NCBI GenBank assembly: GCA_016719485.1
Contig: JADJZB010000009.1
Coordinates: forward strand, 1-64,000
Length of the DNA: 64,000 nucleotides
Source: Holophagales bacterium
Lineage (GTDB): Bacteria > Acidobacteriota > Thermoanaerobaculia > UBA5066
Reading direction: 5' to 3'
Part shown: positions 8,402-17,230 of the stretch, piece by piece
How positions within the stretch are numbered: position 1 is the first letter of the stretch
How the letters are laid out: every line of letters begins with the position of its first letter
The notes under the pieces: generated by a model
Databases searched by the model: none
What the model was told of the DNA's origin: nothing
Seen by the model: the letters and a program-made list of their open reading frames with translations, nothing else
Made by a program: the position numbers and the translations under genes

Positions 8402-9343
8402 TCACTTGAAGGCCTCGATCATCTCCTTGGCCGTGGCGGCTTCCTTGCCGTTCGGCTCGAGCCGGAGGTACTCCCCGAGGTGCTTGGTCATGTCGGGGAT
8501 CTTGTTGAGGTTCACGCACGACATGCCGAGGAGGAAGTGGGCGTTGGCGTACTCGGGCGCCCCCTCGAGGATCTTCCTGAGGATCGGCTCGGCTTCCTTG
8601 AACTTCCCCTTGTTGTAGAGGTCGACGGCCTGGTTGTAGAGGATCTCGGGCTTGTCGGGGTTGGCGGAGACGAACATCTTCTCGTACTCGGCCGCCTTCA
8701 CCTTGTCGCCCTTCGCCTTGTAGGCCTCCATCAGGGGTCCGTACATCGAAGCGTTGTCGGCCTCGAGCGAAAGCGCCTTCTCGCCCCACAGGATGACGAG
8801 GTCCCAGTCCTTCTTGGCGGTGGCGACCTTCGTCGCCATGTCGTAGGCGCCGGACTTCGCGGGGCCGAGCTCGATGGCCTTCTTCGCTCCCTCGATCGCG
8901 CCGTCCAGGTCGCCCGCCTGGAACTTCTCGACGGCGCCGTTGAAGGCCAGCGTGTACGGGTCGACGACCTCCTTGACGACGCCCTTCTGGACCGCCTGGT
9001 CCTGCGTCAGGAGCTCGATGTCGAGCTCGCCCGTCGAGGCGATGGGGACCTTGAACTTCATCTTGCTGACGCTGAGGTACCCCTTCTTCTCGAAGAGGTA
9101 GTCGTACGTGAAGGTCGAGTCGTTGAGGATCGTTCCCCACTTCCCTTCCTTGTCGGTCGTCAGGACGACCTTGAACTTGCCGAGCATCTCCGTGGTGATC
9201 GACACGGTGACGCCCTCGAGCGGCGCGCCCTTGCCGTCCGTGACCTTCCCCACGATCCGGGCCTGGGGGCCCGCGAGGGCCAGCCCGCTGACGGCGAAGA
9301 GAATCGCGATCAGTCCGGCCGAAAGGATCTTCTTCTGGTTCAT
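8402..9343 (-). CDS. Secreted TPR protein with N-terminal carboxypeptidase-regulatory-like domain
   Basis: 313 residues. A Sec signal peptide occupies 1-24 (ILSAGLIAILFAVSGLALAG). A CarboxypepD_reg/CnaB-like beta domain follows (VGKVTDGKGAPLEGVTVSI, about 26-105), then four or five TPR units (about 130-310). It is probably a periplasmic or surface scaffold, and the ligand is unknown. The ATG at 9343 is set by a clear GGAGG six bases upstream. A TAGAAT box at 9386-9381 would give a leader of ~31 nt, in contrast to the leaderless genes nearby. Base use is less GC-extreme and more Lys-rich than in its neighbours, consistent with high expression. Confidence 0.75.
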   Translation of the reverse strand: MNQKKILSAGLIAILFAVSGLALAGPQARIVGKVTDGKGAPLEGVTVSITTEMLGKFKVVLTTDKEGKWGTILNDSTFTYDYLFEKKGYLSVSKMKFKVPIASTGELDIELLTQDQAVQKGVVKEVVDPYTLAFNGAVEKFQAGDLDGAIEGAKKAIELGPAKSGAYDMATKVATAKKDWDLVILWGEKALSLEADNASMYGPLMEAYKAKGDKVKAAEYEKMFVSANPDKPEILYNQAVDLYNKGKFKEAEPILRKILEGAPEYANAHFLLGMSCVNLNKIPDMTKHLGEYLRLEPNGKEAATAKEMIEAFK

Positions 9344-9380
9344 CTCTACCTCCGGTGGTGGCCGGAGCCACCAACGGGGC

Positions 9381-9386
9381 ATTCTA
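9381..9386 (-). promoter_or_regulatory. -10 box (TAGAAT) for the secreted TPR gene
   Basis: TAGAAT on the minus strand, 37 bases before the ATG at 9343, which has its own GGAGG. It is the same box sequence as at tyrS and nadC but with a normal leader, so it serves as an internal comparison for the leaderless set. Confidence 0.4.
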
Positions 9387-9432
9387 GCGAAAGCCGTGCC
9401 GTTCTTCTCGCCCGGGATTGGCAGGAACGACC

Positions 9433-12400
9433 TCAGCGGAGGCCGGTCATCGGAATGTAGCTCCCGTCGGAGGTCCGGCTCCCGGGGGCCGCGCCGTCGT
9501 TCAGGACCCCGTAGGCGGCGAAATCGGAGCTCCCGGACTCGACGCGGATGCGGGCGTGGCCGTGCGCGAGACCCGCTTCGAGGAGGATTCCCGAGAGCTG
9601 CGTCCACCCGCCTCCGGCGAGGACGACCCTTCTCGCGAGTGCCGGAGCGGCACCCGGCGAAGCGTCGGGGAAGATCTCCACGACGTAGGCGACCTCCCGG
9701 GGGTCCCCCGTGCGGGCGTCGGCGATCGCGAGGTTGGCGCGCGTCGCGTCGTCCTGCTCGAGGCCCAGGACCCAGCACAGGGTCCGCGCCCGCGCCGCCG
9801 CACCGAGGGCGGGGTAGGAGAGCCCGAACGAGCCGCCGACGGCCGGGTCGGGATTCGGGTTCGAGGTGCGGGCCAGCGCGACGGCGCCGCGGACGAGGAG
9901 CGTTCCGCCCGCGCTCGCGGGGGCCGCGGGGACGTCGACGCCGAACGCGCCCGCCAGCCACGTCATCACGTCGGGGATCTCGACCTGCCGGCCGGGGCCG
10001 AGCGGCACGGTGCCGCCGCCGGAGGCGCCACCGCCCAGGAGCGTCGAAGGCGTGTACGAAACCGTCGCCGTGACGGCCGCCGAAGTCGGGTTCGCGAGGA
10101 CGAGCTGCGTCGTGAAGGTCGTCGCGCCGGCGGTGGCCCGGAGGACGATCGGCACGAGCCCGTCCGTCGTCCCGGCCGGAAGGGGGCTTCCGTCCGACGT
10201 GCCCGCGCCGCTGCCGGAACCGTCGTTGCGGACCCCGTACGCGAGGAAGCGGTTCGTCCCGCCGGTCCTCGTGATGCGCGCCCAGCCCTGGGTGGCGACG
10301 CGGGACAGGACACGGTCGAGCTGGCGCCACTCGCCGGGAGCCAGAGCGACGTCGAGCGGCGCGCCCGCGGCCAGGCCCGTGTCTCCGTCGAAGGGCTGGA
10401 CCGAGAGACGCGCGGGGGAGCCCGGGGCGGATTCGGACGGCGGGACGTCGACGAGGGCGAGGTTCGAGCGCGCGGTGGCGTCCTCCCTCAGCCCGACGAC
10501 GACGGCCTCCTCCGCCGGGGCGTCGCTCCCCGCGACGGCCGGGAGAAAGAGGCCATAGCTCCCTCCGACGGTCGCGTTCGGGTTCGGCGTGGCGGTGCGC
10601 GACCCGGCCCAGGCGAGGGAGGCGTCCTCCACGTCCTCGAACGTGACGCGCAGCGTCCCCACGCTCGCCGGGCCGCTCGCCGGGAGCGGGATGCCGTTCT
10701 CGCGCAGCCACGCGACGACATCGTCGACGCGCAGGGACTGCCCGGCCTCGAGCGACTCGCCGACGCGCGGGCCCCCGGCACCGGGCGTCCCCGGCGCGGG
10801 GAGGTAGCGGAACGTGAGGCGCGTCGGGGCCGCGCCCCGGTTCACGACGATGAGGTCCGAGGTGTAGTGCGTCGGCGGGACGCCGAAGACGTCGAGGACG
10901 ACCGGCACCTGGAGCGTGACCGGGTGTGCGGCGCCGGGCGTCACCACCACGCTCCGCGTCGTCGAGGAGGCCCCCGCCGCGTTCGTCGCGGTGAGCGTCA
11001 CGGGAAACGTCCCGGCGCTCTCGAAGACGTGGCGGGGGCTCCTCTCCGTCGAGGTCCCGCCGTCTCCGAACGACCAGAGCCACGACGACGGCTCTCCCGA
11101 GGAGAGGTCGGAGAAGGCCACGCTCTGGCCCGGCGCGGGCAACGCGGGGCGGACGCCGAACGCGGCGACCGGTGGTCCGTCCCCTCCGGGTGGCGGGATC
11201 GCGATCGTCCACATGCCCCGGCCGTACGTCGCGGCGACGAGATCGCGGGTGCCGGGACGGAAGGCGAGCGAGGAGACGGTGGTGTTCGGGAGGCCGGCGC
11301 TGAAGGAGCTCCAGGAGGCGCCGCCGTTCGTGGAGCGGAAGACGCCGACGTCGGTCGCCGCGAAGAGCTCGCGCGGGTCATCTGGCGCCGGGACGAGGGC
11401 CGTCACCGGGACGTCGGGGATCTCGCCCGAGACGTTCGTCCAGCTGAGCCCGGCGTCCGTCGTCACGAAGACGTGTCGCGAGGGAGCGCCCAGGTAGCCG
11501 CCGAAGGCGACGTACGCAGAGCGGCCGTCCCCGGACACGGCACGGACGTCGGTGACGACCGCCGCGGGCAGGCCGGCGGTCCTCCGCGCCCACGTCGCCC
11601 CGCCGTCCGTCGAGAAGAGAACGTCTCCGCGGGAGCCGCCGACCCAGACGGGGCCGCTCCCGTCGCCGACGACGTCGACGGCCGTGATGACCCCGCTGGC
11701 GACGGCCATCTCCGTCGAACGGGGTGCCCACGCGGTCGGGTCCGCGCCGAACGCGCCGTTCGCCCAGAGGCGTTGCGCCCCGAGGAAGACGGTCCCGGGG
11801 GCCGCCGGCGCGGCGACGGCGGGCGGGTAGAACGCCATCGGCTCGGCGGGACTGCCGTCCTCCAGCATGAGCGTGGGGCTCGGCGTGACGTCGCGGAAGA
11901 CCGCGCCGGTCGTCGTCGAGTGGTTCAGGTAGGCGTAGTAGTGGGCCGCCAGGACCTCTGCGGGGGCGTCCTGCCGCACGAGGACGAACCCGCCGTCGCC
12001 ACCGGTCCGGTCGGTCCAGGAAAGCCCGTCGAGGGTTCTGAGGTTCCCGTTGTCCTGCGTCCCACCCATCAGGAACTCCGGTATCGAGGGATGGAAGGCG
12101 ACGCCGTTGAACTGGATCAGGCCCAGCGCGTGGTTGAAGCCTTCGAACCTCGCGCCGCCGTCGGTCGTCCGGTAAAGGCCGCCGTCGTTGCCGACCCAGA
12201 GGGTGCCGGGAGCGGAGGCGGGGATGGCGAGCGCGTGCTGGTCGGGGTGGATGGAGGCGCCGGGAGCGTAGACCTCGACGAGCGCGTCCCACGTTGCCGC
12301 GCCGTCCCTGGACACGTAGAGGCTGACGGTCCCGAGGTAGAGGAGGTCGGGCGTCGTGGGGTGGACGAGGATCGCGTGGTCGTAGCCGCACTGGTTGAAG

Positions 12401-13596
12401 CCGTCCTTCGGGCACATCTGCGGGTGAACGGTCCTCTTCTCCCACGTGCCGCCCCCGTCGGCGGAGCGGAAGACGCCTCCGGCGGCGTGCGCGTCGTCTC
12501 CGTCGAGGACGGAGGCGTAGAGGACCGGCGGGACCGTGGCCGAGATCGTCAGCTTCACCTGCCCCGGCTGCACGGGGATCGGCGCGCCGGGTGCGTCGCG
12601 CGTGAGGGAGGGCGACCAGGTGAGGCCGAAGTCGGCCGAGCGCCAGACGCCGCCCGGCGCGGCACAGGAGGCGCAGCCGCCGTCGATGCCGAATGCGGCG
12701 AAGACACCGTCCGGGGAGGACGGGTCCTGCACGAGGTCGGACGCCGCGTGGGCGAACGTGCGGGTGAACCTCACGCCGCCGTCCGTCGAGAGATACGTGC
12801 CGCCGGGACGCGACCGGCCGGCGGCGACGTCGTGGAAGATGTAGACGGCGACGAGGACCCGCTGCGGGTCGCGCGGGTTCACGAGGACGCGCGAGACGAC
12901 CGCGTTCTCGGGCAGGTCGACGTCGACGCGGCTCCACGTCTCGCCGCCGTCGACGCTCCGGAGGAGCCCCGCGCCGAGGTAGGTCCCGAGCGAGGACGCG
13001 GGATTGCCCTCGAGGTAGGCGCTGTCGGCTTCACCCGTCGCCGCGTAGAGGACCTCGGCGTTCGCCGGGGAGAAGACGATCGCGCTCGTGGCGAGCGACG
13101 GTGCGGTGTCGGAGACGGGACGAAAGCTGCGCCCGCCGTCGGACGACTTCCAGATGCCTCCGGTGGCGGCGCCGACGAAGACGACGTCGGCGTTCGAAGG
13201 GTGGACGGCGAGCGCGGTGATCCGGCCGGCGACCCTGCCCCACGACGTTCCGGAGCTCGCCCCCCAGGGCCCGAGCGGCCGCCACGCGAGGCCGTCCCCG
13301 AGGGCCCGCGCCGTGGGTCCCGCGTCGGAGCGGGTGAAGCCGCCGGCAGGGGGACGCGCGAGAAGAGGATCCGCAGGCACCTCGCACGCCTGCCGGAGCG
13401 CCCGCAGTCGGCGGCCCGCCGAGACGGCGCCCTCGGTGTCGCGGCGGAACATCGCCGTCCACTCGGCCCGCGCGCGCGGGAGGTCGCGGCGGCGGGGCGG
13501 GCGGTCCCCCTCTTCGGCCGCGAGACCCGCCGTCGCCTGCAGCAGCGCCAGTGAGAGGACCCAGGTGCGCAGGAGGGAATGGCGTGCGAGCGGCAA
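9433..13596 (-). CDS. Large secreted BNR/sortilin-like beta-propeller protein with PKD domain and duplicated C-terminal domain
   Basis: 1387 residues with a signal peptide (VLSLALLQATAGLAA). Residues ~80-830 carry many BNR/VPS10-type blades with Asp-box motifs (SSDGGRSF, SVDGGETWS, STDGGATW, STNGGASW), predicting one or two propellers. A PKD domain follows (SDLSSGEPSSWLWSFGDGG). The C-terminal ~460 residues are two diverged copies of one module. Paired motifs are TSDLIVVN/TTQLVLAN, NATVGGSYG/DPAVGGSFG, VGLREDATARSNLA/LGLEQDDATRANLA and AYGVRNDG/AYGVLNDG. The start is TTG at 13596 with GAGGAAG upstream. It probably binds glycans or proteins outside the cell; no catalytic residues were identified. 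It stands alone, divergent from the gene at 13675. Confidence 0.8.
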   Translation of the reverse strand: MPLARHSLLRTWVLSLALLQATAGLAAEEGDRPPRRRDLPRARAEWTAMFRRDTEGAVSAGRRLRALRQACEVPADPLLARPPAGGFTRSDAGPTARALGDGLAWRPLGPWGASSGTSWGRVAGRITALAVHPSNADVVFVGAATGGIWKSSDGGRSFRPVSDTAPSLATSAIVFSPANAEVLYAATGEADSAYLEGNPASSLGTYLGAGLLRSVDGGETWSRVDVDLPENAVVSRVLVNPRDPQRVLVAVYIFHDVAAGRSRPGGTYLSTDGGVRFTRTFAHAASDLVQDPSSPDGVFAAFGIDGGCASCAAPGGVWRSADFGLTWSPSLTRDAPGAPIPVQPGQVKLTISATVPPVLYASVLDGDDAHAAGGVFRSADGGGTWEKRTVHPQMCPKDGFNQCGYDHAILVHPTTPDLLYLGTVSLYVSRDGAATWDALVEVYAPGASIHPDQHALAIPASAPGTLWVGNDGGLYRTTDGGARFEGFNHALGLIQFNGVAFHPSIPEFLMGGTQDNGNLRTLDGLSWTDRTGGDGGFVLVRQDAPAEVLAAHYYAYLNHSTTTGAVFRDVTPSPTLMLEDGSPAEPMAFYPPAVAAPAAPGTVFLGAQRLWANGAFGADPTAWAPRSTEMAVASGVITAVDVVGDGSGPVWVGGSRGDVLFSTDGGATWARRTAGLPAAVVTDVRAVSGDGRSAYVAFGGYLGAPSRHVFVTTDAGLSWTNVSGEIPDVPVTALVPAPDDPRELFAATDVGVFRSTNGGASWSSFSAGLPNTTVSSLAFRPGTRDLVAATYGRGMWTIAIPPPGGDGPPVAAFGVRPALPAPGQSVAFSDLSSGEPSSWLWSFGDGGTSTERSPRHVFESAGTFPVTLTATNAAGASSTTRSVVVTPGAAHPVTLQVPVVLDVFGVPPTHYTSDLIVVNRGAAPTRLTFRYLPAPGTPGAGGPRVGESLEAGQSLRVDDVVAWLRENGIPLPASGPASVGTLRVTFEDVEDASLAWAGSRTATPNPNATVGGSYGLFLPAVAGSDAPAEEAVVVGLREDATARSNLALVDVPPSESAPGSPARLSVQPFDGDTGLAAGAPLDVALAPGEWRQLDRVLSRVATQGWARITRTGGTNRFLAYGVRNDGSGSGAGTSDGSPLPAGTTDGLVPIVLRATAGATTFTTQLVLANPTSAAVTATVSYTPSTLLGGGASGGGTVPLGPGRQVEIPDVMTWLAGAFGVDVPAAPASAGGTLLVRGAVALARTSNPNPDPAVGGSFGLSYPALGAAARARTLCWVLGLEQDDATRANLAIADARTGDPREVAYVVEIFPDASPGAAPALARRVVLAGGGWTQLSGILLEAGLAHGHARIRVESGSSDFAAYGVLNDGAAPGSRTSDGSYIPMTGLR

Positions 13597-13662
13597 GAGG
13601 AGCTTCCTCGCCGCACGATATCGAACCCGGGGCGCCGTTCATTCGGGATTCCCCGATGCTCT

Positions 13663-13668
13663 TAGACT
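13663..13668 (+). promoter_or_regulatory. -10 box (TAGACT) for leaderless gene at 13675
   Basis: TAGACT, then 6 bases (ccgcgc), then ATG at 13675. No Shine-Dalgarno is present. Box and spacing are identical to those of the pilT-like gene at 3803. Confidence 0.45.
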
Positions 13669-13674
13669 CCGCGC

Positions 13675-14364
13675 ATGTGGAAGCGGCTCTTCGGGCGGCA
13701 CGCCCAGGAAGCTCCGCCCGGCGGAGACGTCGCGCGGGCCGGCTCGGCCCCGGACGGGCGCCTCGGCCCCGAACCGCCCCCGCCGCCGACGCCGAACCGT
13801 CCGGGAGTGACGGTCCACGCCGCGTCGGCGGTCGCGGCGATCGAGAGGTCCCCCGCGAGGCCGGGCCCGTCGAGGCTCGGGCCGGCGGCCGCGCCCTTCG
13901 ATGGCGAGCTCTCGTGGGCGGCGGTCGTCCTCTCGGGAGACGCGCGCGGCGACGTCGTCGTGTCGCCCGGCGGCTCCATCGACCTGCCGCACGGGACGGC
14001 CGTGCTCGTGGAAGGCGCGGTCCCGGGCGTACCGGGGGCGCCCCTCTGCATCCCGCGCGACGCGCTCATCGGGCACGGCGTACCGGGCATCACCGGCGCG
14101 AGGCTCCTCGCGAGGACGGCGTCGCACGCCGTCCTTCGCCTCGGTCCGCCCCCGGCGGCTCGCTGGGCCGTCGTCGGGCTCCGGAGTGTCGCGGTCTTCA
14201 CCGGAAAGCTGACGCTCTTCGACGGCGACGAGGGGCGCGACGTGTGGGCCGGCCAGGTCGCCATGGTCGCGGATCCGACGGCGACGCTCCACGTCCAGGC
14301 GGGAAACGACGCGGCCGTCGCGATCGCCCTCGCCGACCCCGGGGTCCTCGTGCGTCTCGGGTAG
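13675..14364 (+). CDS. Protein of unknown function, Pro-rich N terminus and beta-rich core
   Basis: 229 residues, not recognised. It begins MWKRLFGRHAQE, a short basic amphipathic start without a signal peptide, followed by ~65 Pro/Ala-rich residues. The core (about 75-229) is rich in predicted strands and turns (GDVVVSPGGSIDLPHGTAVLVEG, LTLFDGDEGRDVWAG). The strand pattern faintly recalls AIM24-like beta barrels, but I would not assign it. The start rests on the TAGACT box 6 bases upstream. Its end converges with the NUDIX gene 12 bases away. It is probably monocistronic. Confidence 0.6.
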   Translation: MWKRLFGRHAQEAPPGGDVARAGSAPDGRLGPEPPPPPTPNRPGVTVHAASAVAAIERSPARPGPSRLGPAAAPFDGELSWAAVVLSGDARGDVVVSPGGSIDLPHGTAVLVEGAVPGVPGAPLCIPRDALIGHGVPGITGARLLARTASHAVLRLGPPPAARWAVVGLRSVAVFTGKLTLFDGDEGRDVWAGQVAMVADPTATLHVQAGNDAAVAIALADPGVLVRLG

Positions 14365-14375
14365 TGCCCGCCGGG

Positions 14376-14933
14376 TCAGGTCTCCAGCGGCGGTCTCCGG
14401 AAGGGGCGGCCGAGGAGAGCGGCGAGGGCGTCCGCGGTCGAGCGAAACGCGAGCTCGAGACCGCCGATCTCCCCGGGAGTGAACCATCCGACCTCGAGCG
14501 TCTCGTCGGCCGGATACGGCTCGGGGCTTTCCGGCAGGAGGGTCGCGCGGTAGGCGGCGACGATGACGGGGCGGCCCGGATACGAATAGACGCCGAGGAG
14601 CCCGTCGACCCGGGCGATGGCGCCGCATTCCTCGCGCGTCTCGCGCAGGGCCGCGGCCTCGAGCGTCTCTCCCCGGTCGACGTGGCCGCCGGGGAAGACC
14701 CACTTGCCGTAGCCGGGCTCGATGGAGCGCCGGACGAGGAGGACCGTTTCGTCGCGGACGATGAGACAGCCCGCCGCGACCTTCGGGTCGATCCAGTGGA
14801 CTGCGCCGCACGACGCGCAGACGGGGACCGTCCTCTCGTGGTGCGCCCCCACGTGGCGCTCCTCGAGCCGCTGGCCGCACTGGGTGCAGAAGACGGGGCG
14901 GGCGTACACCGGGGCGAGCCTACCGCGTTCCAC
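14376..14933 (-). CDS. NUDIX hydrolase with N-terminal zinc ribbon
   Basis: Hydrolyses a nucleoside diphosphate linked to another moiety. The Nudix box is intact: GGHVDRGETLEAAALRETRE then ECGA. An N-terminal zinc ribbon (CTQCG...CASCG, about residues 16-43) gives the architecture of NudC-like and related zinc-ribbon Nudix enzymes. The NADH pyrophosphatase SQPWPFPxS signature was not seen, so the substrate is open. The GTG at 14933 overlaps the end of the upstream oxidoreductase by 14 bp; a second in-frame GTG eight codons later (VYARPVFC) is possible. It is probably cotranscribed with the CrtI-like gene. Confidence 0.85.
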   Translation of the reverse strand: MERGRLAPVYARPVFCTQCGQRLEERHVGAHHERTVPVCASCGAVHWIDPKVAAGCLIVRDETVLLVRRSIEPGYGKWVFPGGHVDRGETLEAAALRETREECGAIARVDGLLGVYSYPGRPVIVAAYRATLLPESPEPYPADETLEVGWFTPGEIGGLELAFRSTADALAALLGRPFRRPPLET

Positions 14934-16455
14934 CCGCGAGGACCCTCAGCGACCCGTCCCGCCCCAGCCGCACCGCGCCGAGCCGCTCGGCCGCGAGCGC
15001 GGCCGACATCGCGACGGCGAGCGTCCCCTGACCCGGAAACGCGGTGTCGCCGACGATGTGGAGCCCCTCTGCGCCGAGCGTCGGGTCGAGGGCGCGCAGG
15101 CCGAAATTTCCTTTCGTCATCCGGACGCCCCCGACGCTTCCTCCGCTCCGCCGCGTGTAGCGCTGGAAGGTCCGCGGCGTCCCCAGGTCTTCGTATGCGA
15201 CCGCCGAGGAGAGACCCGGCACCTCGCGTTCGAGCGCCTCGCGAAGGAGGAGGCGAGCCCCCTCCTTCTTTCGTCGGTACTCCTCGCCCCGCAGCGGCGC
15301 CCACGCGGACGATGCGACGTGCGTCGAGACCGAGAGCGTCTGACCTCCCGGCGGCGCGACGGGGTCGCCCGGAGGCGAGAAGGAGAGGAAGAGCGACGCC
15401 GGGTCGCCGGGGTGTCCGTCGAGCCGCGTCGCGACGAGGCGGTGCAGGCGGCGCGGGTCGTCGTTCACGACGCGCGAGAGACCGAGGTTCAGGACGAGCG
15501 CGCCCCACCCGTCGCCGAGCCGGGTGCGCTCGCTCTCGGCGCGGTGGAACGGGGCCGCTCCCGGATCGAGGAGCCGCGCCACGTCCCGGACCGGGAGGTT
15601 CGGCAGGACCGTTCGAGCCGCGAGCTCCTCGCCCGAGGCCGTCTTCACGGTCCACCCGCCGGAGGCCGGGGTGAGGTGTGTGACGAGCGTCCGGGTCCGG
15701 ATCTCGCCCCCGGCGCGCTCGACGGCGGACGCGAGAGCGACGGCGAGCGCGCGCATTCCGCCGCGGGCACGCGAGACGCCCCGGCGGAAGAGATCCAGCC
15801 CGAGGGCGCCGTTCCACCACGGGGCGTCGGAGGCGGGGGACTGGACGGTGATGAGGAGGGCGAGGTCGAGGAAGGCGCGCAGCGCGGGCTCGTGGGGCGC
15901 GCGTTCCCGGACGAGGACGTCCGAGACGGTCATCCCGAACGACGGCAGGAGCGGCAGGAGGCGCGGGGAGAGGAGGCGGAGGTCGCGCAGGGCGTCGCGC
16001 GGGGAGAGGAGCGGGAGGACCGGCCAGCTCCGGCTCGTCTCCCAGAGGAGGGACGCGTCCTTCCGGAGCCGACGAAAGAAAGAGGATGCGCCCGGAAAGA
16101 GCCGGGCGCTGGATTCCTCCCAGGCGGGAAGATCGCGCCCGTAGAAGAACGAGACGCCCGGGAGGCGGACGTCGACGCCCTCGGCGGGCTCGAGCGAGAG
16201 TTCCTCACCCAGCCGGATCCCGAGGGCCCCGGCGACCGTCGCGAGCGGGTCACCGGCGTCGAAGCCGATGAGCGTCGTGGCGCCCGCGTCGAAAGTGAAG
16301 CCGCCGGCCTCGTAGTACCCGGCGCAGCCGCCCGGCGTCGCGTGCGCCTCGAGGAGGAGGACCTTCCGGCCGGAACGGGCGAGGAGGCCCGCGGCGACGA
16401 GTCCTCCGACGCCGCCGCCGACGACGATCGCCTCCCAGCCTGTGCGCTTCGTCAC
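14920..16455 (-). CDS. FAD-dependent oxidoreductase, CrtI/phytoene desaturase-like
   Basis: 511 residues with the N-terminal FAD motif VVGGGVGGLVAAGLLARSG followed by EAHATPGGCAGYYEAGGFTFDAGA, the classic start of phytoene desaturase, carotene isomerase and retinol saturase enzymes. The C-terminal FAD motif GLHIVGDTAFPGQG is also typical. No crtB, crtE or cyclase gene is nearby, so a carotenoid role is not supported by context and another polyprenyl or lipid substrate is possible. The GTG at 16455 follows GAGAGGAC. Longer readings add a non-homologous Arg/Ser-rich leader and were rejected. It is divergent from the TPR-glmU unit. Confidence 0.82.
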   Translation of the reverse strand: MTKRTGWEAIVVGGGVGGLVAAGLLARSGRKVLLLEAHATPGGCAGYYEAGGFTFDAGATTLIGFDAGDPLATVAGALGIRLGEELSLEPAEGVDVRLPGVSFFYGRDLPAWEESSARLFPGASSFFRRLRKDASLLWETSRSWPVLPLLSPRDALRDLRLLSPRLLPLLPSFGMTVSDVLVRERAPHEPALRAFLDLALLITVQSPASDAPWWNGALGLDLFRRGVSRARGGMRALAVALASAVERAGGEIRTRTLVTHLTPASGGWTVKTASGEELAARTVLPNLPVRDVARLLDPGAAPFHRAESERTRLGDGWGALVLNLGLSRVVNDDPRRLHRLVATRLDGHPGDPASLFLSFSPPGDPVAPPGGQTLSVSTHVASSAWAPLRGEEYRRKKEGARLLLREALEREVPGLSSAVAYEDLGTPRTFQRYTRRSGGSVGGVRMTKGNFGLRALDPTLGAEGLHIVGDTAFPGQGTLAVAMSAALAAERLGAVRLGRDGSLRVLAGGTR

Positions 16456-16558
16456 GTCCTCTCTACGATCCGCGACGTGCGGCGGGTTGGCACGCCTTGA
16501 CCTGCGTACGGAGCGTGACGAGAATACGCCGCTCGATGGCGTGCCCGGAGGACAAGGG

Positions 16559-17227
16559 ATGAACAGGCACTGGACGCAGGACGAAATCCGCTGGTTGCGC
16601 GCCAACTTGGGGAGGATGGATCTTCAGAGCGCCTCCCGCGCGCTCGGGATCCCGCTCGTGGAAGTCGAAAAGGCGGCGCGCGAGATGCAGGCGGAGACGG
16701 CCGGGGCGGCGCGAAAGGCGCCGGCGACGCACCGCGAGGCGGCCCGGGACCTCTCCCACGCGCGCAAGCTCTTCGAGAAGGGAATGGAGCACCTCCACAA
16801 GAGGGAGATGGACCCGGCGGCCCGCTGCTTCGCCGAGGTCCTCGCGCTCCACCCGGACGAGCACGAGCTCATCGACCGCGCCCGTACGTACCTCGCGGTG
16901 GCCGGAAACGGGAAGCGCGACCGGGAGAAACCCCTGCGCGAGCCGGTCGAGATCTACCACGCCGCCGTCTTCGAGAAGAACCGTGGGAACTGCCTGAAGG
17001 CGCTCGAGCTCCTCCATTCGGCGAACGGGCACGCGGACCCCGACGGGCGCCTCGCCTACCTCGCCGCGTGCTGCCTCGCGTTGAACGGGCGGCCCGCCGA
17101 GGCGGTCGAGCGGCTGCGTGCCGCGATCGAGGCGTCGGCCCAGAACCGGATCCAGGCGCGTCTCGAGGCGGACCTCGCCTCGCTCCGCTCCGAGCCTCAC
17201 TTCGAGGCCCTCGTCGGGAGGAGTTGA
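16559..17227 (+). CDS. TPR protein with N-terminal SANT/HTH-like segment
   Basis: 222 residues. The first ~45 (WTQDEIRWLRANLGRMDLQS...) resemble a SANT/Myb-like or short helix-turn-helix unit, and TPR helices follow. The C-terminal ~100 residues (YLAACCLALNGRPAEAVERL ... DLASLRSEPHFEALV) fit the TPR 'end-of-group' pattern. No signal peptide, so cytoplasmic. The ATG at 16559 has GGAGG seven bases upstream. It ends 3 bases before glmU and so heads the glmU-glmS-helicase unit. Its role is unknown; a protein-protein adaptor is the safest reading. Confidence 0.75.
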   Translation: MNRHWTQDEIRWLRANLGRMDLQSASRALGIPLVEVEKAAREMQAETAGAARKAPATHREAARDLSHARKLFEKGMEHLHKREMDPAARCFAEVLALHPDEHELIDRARTYLAVAGNGKRDREKPLREPVEIYHAAVFEKNRGNCLKALELLHSANGHADPDGRLAYLAACCLALNGRPAEAVERLRAAIEASAQNRIQARLEADLASLRSEPHFEALVGRS

Positions 17228-17230
17228 CCC

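Noticed and set aside
9418..13554. A 1378-codon open frame on the plus strand opposite the big propeller gene
   Set aside because: It is the antisense of an obvious coding sequence. Third-position GC richness keeps antisense frames open here; its translation is Arg/Gly/Asp low complexity with no domain.
14920..16605. A longer start for the CrtI-like protein (50 more residues)
   Set aside because: The extension is Arg/Ser-rich, runs into the divergent gene's start region and precedes the canonical FAD motif; GTG 16455 has a Shine-Dalgarno.
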